From: Panorpa germanica
Taxonomy: Eukaryota > Arthropoda > Insecta > Mecoptera > Panorpidae
Assembly: GCA_963678705.1 (NCBI GenBank)
Contig: OY783205.1
Span: forward strand, 28,635,034-28,699,033
Reading direction: 5' to 3'
Length of the DNA stretch: 64,000 nucleotides
The notes under the pieces were generated by a model. The model did not search any database and was not told the origin of the DNA. It was given only the letters and a program-made list of their open reading frames with translations. Of this stretch, positions 54,625 to 64,000 are shown one piece after another; position 1 is the first letter of the stretch; each line of letters begins with the position of its first letter. A program made the translations under genes and the position numbers.

Positions 54625-54716
54625 GCTTTTTACTGGGGCTCTATACATATAGACGAGTTCCTGGGTTATTGGATCGATCCATCTTTGCTAGAGCCAGAAC
54701 GATCGAACGTTCTAAG
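54625..54716 (+). ncRNA. Diverged E-like exon
   Basis: After ATTATTACAG, the sequence TTTTTACTGGGGCT resembles the start of E2 and E3 (TTTTTTACCGGGGCT), then diverges, and ends CTAAG/GTGACT. Further weaker exon-like segments end at 54,902 (AAAG/GTAATT) and 55,348 (CAAG/GTAAAC). Confidence 0.35.
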
Positions 54717-57532
54717 GTGACTACAATATTTGAAAGTTGAATTTTAATTTAAGAATGTGCCTCACTAATATATTGATCAGTTTTCAGGATAATTTATTTT
54801 CAGAATATTTGCAAATCTTTTAAGGACTCCTAAATTATTTTGTTCTGATGTTTTGATGAGGACCTACCCTTGATAAACTAGGTTACCTACATTCGATCGA
54901 AAGGTAATTTTATAAACTATTTATTTGTATGCTTACTATCGCACTGATTTGAACAATTTTGTACAAACAATACAAGTGGTTGTAAAATTTCATATTTTAC
55001 ATAAACGTGAAGTAACAATATCTTGGTTGTAAAGAGGCCATTAATTTGGTAAACAATGATTAAGTTGGAAAATCATAAATCTATAAACCTGGACCAGTGA
55101 TTGAATTCTTGATAAACGAAATGTTCTTTTACCTTTTAATGCAAATGGTCCGTTGGCACAAACGTTATCTCTCTAGTTATCAGTGATCTTTTTAGATGCG
55201 AAAAGCAAATAGTGATTTAAATTAAATGAGTAAATTTCTCCACCATATACGAACGATTAGTTAATTATATTGATGATTAATTACGAACATTAATTACAAA
55301 CAGATTCCATCCATTACTGCACTTGTGTTCTTGTAATCTTATACGCAAGGTAAACTTTTATTTCTCTCCTTGTCTAACATATACTAAATATATCTCGCAT
55401 CTCGGTTAATTAAATCTCGTATAGTAGATATCAGTTGGAAATCACAATAGTACGGGTATGTACATTCCACCTATTGATAGCAAACCGTTGCGTTTGAACA
55501 GCGGAGGTAGTTGTAACAGTAACAGTACTTCTTTGCGCGTAGAAGGTATAGCACGTCTTCAAATGTTCCTCAAAGTGTCCATGAGTAGTGTCGAATAAAT
55601 ATACGAAACTTAAATAATAAATACAAATTTAAAATGAGTTCAGTGGTTTTAAAAGTAACATGAATTTAAATTAAGTGTTTCATTTTACTTTTCGTTTTGT
55701 TTTAAATTATTTGGTAAATAAATATAGTTGTAATGTTAATTGTTAATTTATCTACATTAGTAATTTTAAAGATTATACATATATTAGCCGGTTATTTTGA
55801 AAGTGGGATAAGTCTATTTTTAAAAATAATGATAGTATAGTCAAAATCACGATAGTTCGACGGTGACTTATACTTAAAAGAGGTTATAAGGGCGGTATAA
55901 ATCTATAAAACGATAATGAATTTTATCTTATTTGTTTCTATATACATTATAGAATAATAACTGAGTCAGTGCTTTTTAGTTATATCGGCAGTTTATACAC
56001 CACAACTTGTTTTAAGTATGAGTCGCCGCCGAACTCTCGTAATTTGAACTATAATATCGACAATAGTATGATCTTTCTATCTGTAATAATAATCAGTTAT
56101 TTTTTTACTATGTAAAATTTATAACATGTTAATTTTGCGCGTTAGTTTTTTCTGCTGAAACGAAAACGAAAATACCTTGCAGTAAAAATATGTAATATAA
56201 ATGCAATACATTTTCAAAAAACAAAAACATGAAAATGACAAATTGAATGAAAAAGATAATAGTATAGATTTTACCTAACATTTATGTAATATTTTACTTA
56301 ATCAATACCTAGTAATATTTAATCTAAAAGGGTCTTATTTTATACCTGCTTTAAAATATTCTAATCTTTGAAAAAGACTACTTAATTTTTTTTTAATGCG
56401 CAAATAGGTAGTTTTCCTTCCAAATATAATCGGGTAACTTTTGTTATGTTATATAAACGTTAAATACGCGTAACTGTGTTTAGCAACTGATTCTCAGCTG
56501 TAAATAAACTACGATGCAAAGTATGATTCAGTAATTACAAATCCAGATTCTAAATCATGAAATGGCAATGACATATAATAGAAATTAAGAAAGTGCAACC
56601 AAGTGCATTATAAAATGATATTTTGTTGAACAAACACGAAATAGTCTAACTCGAACCAATCCAAACAAACAGGTTTCCATTATTTTCACTCAAGAAATTT
56701 TTTTATAAAACATTCATGGTGGAGTTTTTGCCAGTTTACCAATCCAGCAAACTGGATTACAAGCTAACAAATGTATCATAGAATTTATAAAACGAAATTT
56801 GAACGATAAGCTATATATAAATGTTAATTATTGATTATTGAACCCTTAGGGATTTATTGCCCATTTCATTTTTCTTTCGAAACGCAAATGTGAAATACGA
56901 AAGTTGCTTTAAAATGTTCGGTAATTTATTTGTTAATAACAAATGTATATTTATACCATTGATAGCCGATTTTTATAATTGTTTTGCAGGTAAACGTACC
57001 TTGCATGTAATATTTTACTTAAGATTTATCTCGAAAAGCAGTGAAACAGTTCACAAAACGTTGTATATTCGGTAACATTAATAATACTTAATTTGTAGAC
57101 ATTTTGATAAATACACGAATTATTTGAAATCAAAAATATTATTTTTACTATACGGTTTTTAAATATTTTGAAAAACAAGCAACACCAAGCAAGTTTCCTA
57201 TTTATTAAAATAGTTTTTTAAATATTAGGAACCTAATTAATTAAATCCAGTTTCTAGATTCTGCATTGGTTGACTCAATGCCTTAAATAGCAACAATCAA
57301 ACATTACCTAACACGCAGTACAACAATTCAAACAATTTAATTAATTAACATTAATTAAATATTGTTAAACATAATAAATATAAATTAAAAAAAGAAAACA
57401 AGAACAAAATAACTAAATAAATAATTAGTTATTAACATTGCAAAAGAAACTCTGGAAATGTTATTACTTTAAAGTGATAGTGGTTTAAATAGTGATCCTA
57501 GTGAATCTTAAGTGGTATTCTGTGAAACAAAG
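54717..57532. other. Spacer between the non-coding locus and the next gene
   Basis: AT-rich. Holds the second copy of the 0.47-kb duplicated segment (55,590-56,052). No protein gene recognised. The last 200 bp are presumably promoter and 5' UTR of the gene starting at 57,533. Confidence 0.5.
55590..56052 (-). repeat. Second copy of the 0.47-kb segment with nested MITE family 2
   Basis: Starts GTCGAATAAATATACG and closely matches 26,993-27,460 through the inverted MITE family 2 copy at 55,836-56,052. Confidence 0.75.
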
Positions 57533-60500
57533 ATGCCTTCCGACGCAGCTGCTTATTGGTCATCCATGGATTTCGACAGTGAATCCATGGTGTCTATGTC
57601 GGATACGATAAGCTCACCTGTGAACACGATGTCCTCCAGGAGGCAGTATGTCGACCCCTGGGATCTGGAGAACTACGTGTACATACGGCAACGCTTGGAG
57701 AGCACCTCATCGTCGCCTTCTCAAAGGTGACGATAGTTTCACTCATGTTTACACGGTAATTACTTAAAAATTAATAATCTATGATTAATTTGTTTATAGT
57801 CCTTTGCCCAGTCCAGCTGGCGAACCCACAAGTTCGTCTTTCCTGTATGTCCCTGATGTTAATCAGGACTTTCCAGGACTCTATGCTGGAACGGACGAGC
57901 ATTTGTTCTTTAACGCGCGGTATGAATTAGCTCCTGCCAGGTCTAGGAGGTACAGCAATTATGGGGACGTCATCTACAACGACGAGTCCCTTTATAATTC
58001 GTATGCTGCTCACACAGGTAAACCCTAAAAACATCTTTCTAACTTTATAGTAGGTTATTGAGTTGAATGGTAGAATTTCTTAATTATCACAATGTTTATT
58101 AAAACATATTTGGTGTCTCATATTCAATATTGAATTACAAATACAAGAAATTAATAAAAATAAGCGCTTAATAATCTTAATTAATTTAAAAAGGATTTAA
58201 AAATTATTTCTTTTAGTAATGAAGTTCTTATTTAATGCGATTAACCTAAAAACGAAACTTATAGTTAAAAACCGGAAATTTTATAGCTAAAATTTGATAT
58301 ATCTCTTCGCTGCTCTAACAACTTCAAATACGCTGAAACGCGGCTCTTTCTAATTAGCACATTTAATTACATTTAAATATTTTAATTTACCGATTAAATT
58401 TCATTTTACGTCGATAACTTAATCTATCTAGTGATTGATTATTAGTATTTATGTTTTAGAAAATTATTTTAAAATGTTAATTTTATATAATAATTAAAAT
58501 AAATATTAAATTCTATAAAATTAAATTAAAGGGACACGGAAATATGTAATACCCAATTAATACAACAAATATAACAGAAGCAGTGTTTATAATACATGCT
58601 TCCGGTAAAAATTGTAGCCTTGAAGATCGTTGCTAAACAAAAGCAATTATCACGGTATTTATCTTTGTATATGTCGCCATGTCACAATGAGCCATCTTTA
58701 TAAGGTCGGGCTAGAACAATCGCAATGTGTAATTCAGTATTGCAGCTAGAAAGCTATAACCAACCACTCGAAGAACAAGTCAAGCGTAATCAAGCGAATA
58801 GTGAAAAATATAGAGAATATTCAAGAATTAATATCCATATCTTTTACGAATTATGCTATTATCTGCAACAATCTATTGTTTTATTAAATATAGTAAATTG
58901 CTTTTATATTTAGTGTTTACCAACAGTGACGGCTCGTGAGGATTTTAAGTGATGGGATTGTAGCAACAATATATTTAAACAGAAATTAAAATAAAATATA
59001 TCTCCGTCAACTTTTGGATATTTAAAATAATAAAAAAGTCGAAAGATAAATTTAACAGATCCGACTTAAAAAATGAGTCCGCTACTGCTGTCCATCTTTG
59101 CACCGCACCGGAACTAAAATACTTGTATTAATTAACACGCTCTTGAAATAGAAAAGAAACTACCAGTGCATACTTGCCTATTGTCACTCATCTCTCGTGG
59201 AGATGAATTGTCGAAACGAATACAAAGTTAAACAACCAACCGATAGCATCTCATGTGAACACAAGTGAGATAAGTAAATATACATACATATACATGCAGA
59301 ACTAGTAAATGTAGAAACATCAAAATCTGCTTATTGTTTACTTTGTTTTTGTATGGAGAGATATCTGAAAAAACGGTGAAAAAGTGTGTCAAAATTACTA
59401 GAAGAAAGTGTATGAAATATACAAACATAAAAAATATTTCATTTAAGAATGGTACAGGTGTTACGCTACGAGGCAGAACTCATCTCGTGGAAACAAAATA
59501 ATATTATAATTCAAAGTCATGTAGTAATTAACCTAATTAACGAATTGTGAATTTAAATTAATTAATTTTGCGGTAATATTTTTATATATTCATCATGTCC
59601 AATAGTCTGCCATAAAACTGTCAACAATCGTCGGTGACAGGACTAGCACGCAATCCTTGCAAGACGCGACCCATAACGGTGAACCCAAGTTGTGGCTATA
59701 TGTATTATTAATAATCTATGTAAACACCGACTCTCACGATTTGTACCTGCTGTTGAACTCCTGGTTGTTGTCGAACTGCGCTTCGTCACGTGACACTGCC
59801 TGCACTCACGTACAACTCTACGTTTTGCATGCTTTCTAGGCATGTCCATTCAGAAGAAAGTTATGAACTTGATTACGCTTGTAAAGTAATAAATTCTATA
59901 TATAGAAAGACGTTATAGCCATTATTATGTAGACTGAAATCCTATTTTTTTTATATATTTACGAGTATTACGTACAAAAATGTTCATTGCATGAATACGT
60001 GTCTAAGAAATATACAATCTAAAGTGCTGTACCCACTGGTGCAACACCAACCGAATATGTCTTCACATTCAATCCGGTATATTCGCAGAACTTCTAATGG
60101 GCTTGTGTCCTATGTCTTAATTTCTATAAAAGTGTACAATTATTTTTTTAATAACTCCTTATATGTTAAGAGATATTAACAATTAAAAAAGTCATTTTGA
60201 CTCTTTAATTATTAGAGGGATTCAACCTCGGCCAACCTTACAGCTCATAAATCTCTGCCATATGTATTTATTTATATATCAAAATATCAAATATTATTTA
60301 CAGCTATTTCAAGGAACAATAAAATTTCAATATTATGTCTGCCTTAGCAGGGTTAAATAAAATAAAAACTTATTATTCTTTGACTTGACTTGATTATTTT
60401 GACTACCAACAGCTACAAAACATTACCACAGCTATGACCTACTCAACAAATAACTGACGTTAAAATACATTTTACGTCATACAAATATGGCCGCCCATTT

Positions 60501-61475
60501 CTAGCGCTAACCCTATAATTCAAATTTTTAATTGCTATATCTCCGTCAACATTTAGATATTTAATAAAATAGACACGCCAATACACATATTTATTAACAT
60601 CAATTTCCCAGTTTGACACTGGCTGTCTTCAGCTCACTGATCAATATGATTTCATGCTTTTGAATAAATGAATGAATAAATGAAGCAGATTAAATCACAA
60701 AATAATGTAATGCACCATTAACAATTTATAAATAAATGAAAGTAACTAATTTAGAAATTGTAATTAAAGGGTATAATTATTGCATTGTAAAAGAATTAGA
60801 TCGAATCATTCTTTTTAAATTATCTTTGCAAATAATGAAAAGAATACAAAATGCTTATTTATTTATGTTTTTCAGATCTTGAATGTACACACTCTTTGGA
60901 AAGTGGCAACAGCATTAGCAGCGGTGGTTATCCTTACTGTTATCACCAAGAATCAGAATCTTTGATACGACCACAGATAGTGGCACCATTATCAGTTGCT
61001 GTGCCAAAATGTCACTGCCAACCTCTTTACTGTACTCCATATTCACCAAATCAGTGAGTAATTAAAAATACATGTTATGTACTTCAAAAAGAATGAGTCG
61101 CCTTTGAAAAATATAGATGCAACCTCTAATACAGGTTTTGTTCTTAGATATAATTCAAATATTATAAATAAAATAACAATTATGAAATCTAATTAATTTA
61201 TTTATATTGCTAACATTGTTTTTTGTTACAGTTCTCATATAAATTGCGTAGATTGTCTAATAGATGGCCCCATCAGTCCAATAAGTGCTAGTCCTTCATC
61301 TAGCCCGCTTTACTTGATGAGCTGTGCAATTGACACACCTGTTCCTACCTACGATCATCGACGACGTAATAAATCGAAACCAACCCCAGAACATTTCAGG
61401 CTTTCTCAGTATGGACACCTGCAGATCGACTACTCCAACAATTGGAACTCTCTGGACAGATACATTGGAAAATAA
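57533..61475 (+). CDS. Unrecognised 277-aa protein, four exons
   Basis: Exons 57,533-57,726, 57,800-58,017, 60,876-61,053 and 61,232-61,475 join in phases 2, 1, 2. The ATG at 57,533 is the first in frame; the frame is open a few codons further upstream but without another ATG. The protein is Ser/Tyr-rich: DPWDLENYVYIRQRLES near residues 41-57, an RSRRYSNYGD stretch, then a Cys/His cluster (KCHCQPLYC, then HINCVDCL) spanning the exon 3/4 junction, which could bind metal, and a C-terminus HLQIDYSNNWNSLDRYIGK. There is no signal peptide, membrane helix or known domain that I can name. Good codon texture and four agreeing junctions make it a real gene; it is probably an intracellular regulatory or adaptor protein (inference). 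Confidence 0.75.
58018..60875 (+). other. Long intron 2 of the 277-aa gene
   Basis: A 2.9-kb intron, unlike its 70-180 bp siblings. It contains MITE family 3 at 60,096-60,609; the rest is AT-rich with no recognised exon. Confidence 0.65.
60096..60609 (-). mobile_element. MITE family 3, third copy
   Basis: Begins AATGGGCTTGTGTCCT and shares the interior of 1017-1585 in reverse orientation, ending near ACATCAATTT without a clear second terminal repeat. Confidence 0.7.
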
Positions 61476-62171
61476 AATGATTAAACTTTTGTTTTCACCA
61501 GAATATTCATGTTATTAATTATTAATAAGTGTTATTTAGAATTAGATCAAAAATTTTAATTATAATTGTTATAATAGTTTTTAATCAATTAATTAGAATA
61601 AGAATATATTTACAATAGAATAGTTGTTATAAATAAAGAAATTTATGGTTAATTTTGTTTTACTATAAATAAATACATCGATGAGCTTAATTGGGGTCTC
61701 CCTTCGCAATAGAAATTATGACAAGATATAAATTAATTTAAGTTGACAGTTTATTATTTAACGATTTCAAAATGTACGCCTGTTTTATTGCAACCATTAT
61801 TACTTTTAAGATATTTCAATTCCTGCAGAACCTGTTAATGACGTATCTCATTTTAGGCGGCACATTTCTTGTTAACCAGGATTATCTAAATCACGATTCT
61901 ATAATTATTTTCTAGAATGAAGTACATTAAATATTTCGTAGCTGACCATACATAGCTTTAAGAAGTAAACGATAAGTTTGTCTATACTAAAACAAATATA
62001 TCGGACCTTTTTACCCAAGATTTTGAAAATGAAAGACTTTTAAAAATATCTACAGTTATTGGATGCCATTAAACAGTTAGAACAACATAGAGTTCCTTGT
62101 ATTTAATTGCATTTTTAATTATAACAGACTTTCCGTTTTTAAATTTGTCATTGTCCTGTCCTACCTTGCAG
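61476..62171. other. 3' flank of the 277-aa gene
   Basis: AT-rich, with AATAAA-type words near 61,633 and 61,668 that could end the transcript. No other feature seen. Confidence 0.45.
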
Positions 62172-62335
62172 GCTACTCCCATATGGAACCACGATTAGTT
62201 CTTATGTTTGTTAACGATGTCCGCGGTTTGAAAGTCCGCGGAGGAGTGTGTGCGGACTCCGGAGTCCGGAGTATCGTACCGCGGTCTCCACCGACTCCAT
62301 ATGGTGTATGCGACTGGAAAACAAGTGGACAGTGA
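62172..62335 (+). CDS. Possible alternative last exon of the 277-aa gene
   Basis: A strong acceptor (GTCCTGTCCTACCTTGCAG) precedes a frame entered in phase 1: YSHMEPRLVLMFVNDV, then RGGVCADSGVRSIVPRS, PPTPYGVCDWKTSGQ, stop at 62,333-62,335. AATAAA begins at the last base of the stop codon, and a G/T-rich run follows, as at a cleavage site. Exon 2 of the 277-aa gene ends in phase 1 and would join it in frame. The opposite strand is also open here (62,415-62,173, after the acceptor GTCTATCTCAG), so either strand, or neither, may code. No transcript evidence. Confidence 0.35.
62253..62268. repeat. 16-bp perfect palindrome in a CpG-rich patch
   Basis: CGGACTCCGGAGTCCG is self-complementary. Three CCGCGG words lie close by (62,221, 62,236, 62,278). 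Unusual composition for the window; it may be constrained by coding on one strand. Confidence 0.6.
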
Positions 62336-62415
62336 ATAAAGTTGGAAGTGGTGGCTGCACTGGATGTGGAATTCAGTCTTTGAGAATCGTTACTCGAAGT
62401 AAGATGAGTTAACAA

Positions 62416-64000
62416 CTGAGATAGACGCCACGCATTACCTAGAGAACATAATTACAACGAACACGACTACAGCAATAAAGAAAGTGAAATTATTTAAATT
62501 GAAAATAGTGATTAGACAACTTTCTATAAATAAGTGTTAATACATTTTTGTTTAATTCATAATTTACCGGATAAAGAATAGAAATTTCTTTTGTTGAAAT
62601 ATTATTTACATTGTGTGCGAAGCGGGCGGTAGTGTCGTCATTTTTACAACAGGTATTTATAAGTACGGCTTATTCATTAATATTACAAACAAATGTAACT
62701 GCCGCTTTTTTTATTACAATTCTGAAAATACATCTTTTTACCTATTAAAAACGAAGCTTTACGTAATATTTAGTTATAAATGTACTACTTGTATAATCAT
62801 ATATAAAGTATAATTCTTACTGGTACAATTATTATGATTCATTTACTCAATGAAAATGACTAACATCAAGGAGAATGCAAATGCATAATGTTGTTGAATT
62901 AGTCTTACGTTTTGTGTTATTGGGCAGAGAGAGAGAGAGAGAATGCAGGTAACATGGATGCAATCGCAAAAATAATAATAATGCAAATTTACAATGTAAC
63001 AAAGATACATTCCACGTCACGTAAACACTAGGAAAAAATATTGAAAAGATTTGTTGTTAAAAAATGTTGCGTATTTGGTAAAATCGGTTATGCAACAAGT
63101 AATTTTTGTTATTTTAGTTTATTTCACTTTTTATGACTGCATTCTTATGTCTACATATAGATTCAAGAAATAATTTTGAATGTATTAAATGCTCTTTGGG
63201 TTTTTCATCGAGGGAGTAGGTAAACAAATTTATGTTGAGGTAATACAGTTAATTATCAATGGGTTAGCGTAGAAATAAACGTATCAAAATTAATTGAAAT
63301 ATACAGCCTAGAAAGTACACAACTTGGTATTGTTGTTCAGATCATATCTTCTCTTGGCAAGGTCATAAATGATTATTATTATTTTTTATGGTAATATAAC
63401 TCAAACACGATGTTAATTGTTTGTTTACCTGAACAATGTGACCGACACACGGTAGCAAGTCATTCATTAACAATATGTTATTTATCGACTTAGAATATTT
63501 GTAACAATTTATTTAACTATTTTATGTGTTAATTATTATTTATCAATTGTTTTGAAAATATTCAAGGTATTTTCTTGTTGTTTAATGAACAAGGAGTTCA
63601 TTCAATACAGGTAATAAATGTTTCTGTTTTGAATATTGTCATAAAATTATAAACCGCACCTTTAAAGGTACTAAGTGGTCTAAAACAAATAAAATAAAAT
63701 AACGTTAAAAATAGAAAACAACCCAATCCATTGGTTCTGTTATTAATTTCAAAAATTTGATTCAGTTTTGAGTTGACATAATAACTGTTATGTGTATTTA
63801 AGGTTGATTTAACATGAGTGTTTAAAGTTAACGTTTTAAGACTTCTTTTTGAAAAATAAATCTCTTTTAAAATAGCTATAAAAAATACCTTTTCAAATTA
63901 AATATTACGTGAATGTAAGCTAGCATATATGTTTTGCGTTTAGTGGTAATATTCACTTACATGACTCTTACTCCCTTCGCAACAGAAATGTACAGGTGTT
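62416..64000. other. AT-rich sequence to the window edge
   Basis: No gene recognised. Contains an (AG)n microsatellite at about 62,926-62,942. Possible exons of a neighbouring gene cannot be judged because the window ends. Confidence 0.45.

Larger units (their letters stand above)
49901..54716 (+). ncRNA. Candidate spliced long non-coding RNA locus with amplified exon cassettes
   Basis: Plus-strand segments bounded by consensus AG acceptors and GT donors recur in the order A, B, C, D, E. Eight A-type, three B, two to three C, two D, two to three E copies are present. Each copy keeps its splice sites while the intervening sequence varies more. All possible translations are interrupted, and the longest frame is about 90 codons and not shared between copies. 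A short GC-rich first exon may start at the TCAGT at 49,936 (insect initiator-like). I infer a spliced non-coding transcript. Alternatives are a long 5' leader of the gene at 57,533 or an unrecognised transposon that carries splice signals. Transcription is not shown by sequence. Confidence 0.5.

Overview
The window is nuclear DNA from an insect. The genes have many small spliced exons, mostly with 60-110 bp introns. The base composition is AT-rich, the proteins are animal families (Ack/TNK2, neprilysin, MINPP), and the intergenic DNA is full of short inverted-repeat transposons. I cannot fix the order of insect from sequence alone; the mostly short introns fit poorly with Lepidoptera, but that is inference.

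Layout: 1-10,987 is gene-poor, with MITEs, one of them a 248-bp hAT-type element with an intact 8-bp target duplication. 10,988-14,777 holds a small minus-strand gene for a two-membrane-segment protein of 138 aa, with a GC-AG intron, and two plus-strand exon-like segments of an unidentified gene whose end overlaps it tail to tail. 16,908-18,939 (-) is a complete nine-exon multiple inositol polyphosphate phosphatase-like gene (454 aa). 20,705-29,447 (-) is a complete twelve-exon neprilysin-type M13 peptidase (800 aa) with a 4.5-kb first intron loaded with MITEs. 29.5-43.2 kb is a gene-poor stretch with MITEs, a minisatellite and CpG-richer patches. 43,257-47,954 (+) is a complete thirteen-exon Ack-type tyrosine kinase (1277 aa; SAM-like, kinase, SH3, CRIB, UBA). 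57,533-61,475 (+) is a four-exon gene for a 277-aa protein I do not recognise, with a possible alternative last exon at 62,172-62,335. For all four main genes the exon phases were joined by hand and the reading frames stay open throughout.

The most unusual region lies between Ack and the unknown gene. First comes a strict dimeric satellite-like array with alternating 206/212-bp spacing (about 48.4-49.7 kb). Then comes a plus-strand, apparently non-coding, multi-exon locus (about 49.9-54.7 kb) built from repeated exon cassettes, each with conserved splice sites. One cassette (A, about 150 bp) is present eight times, and a 1.77-kb block A-B-C-D-E is tandemly duplicated. No frame longer than about 90 codons crosses it. 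The best reading is a rapidly expanding spliced long non-coding RNA gene. It is the main candidate for an undescribed system here, though its function is unknown.

The protein-coding genes show no obvious pathway link to one another.
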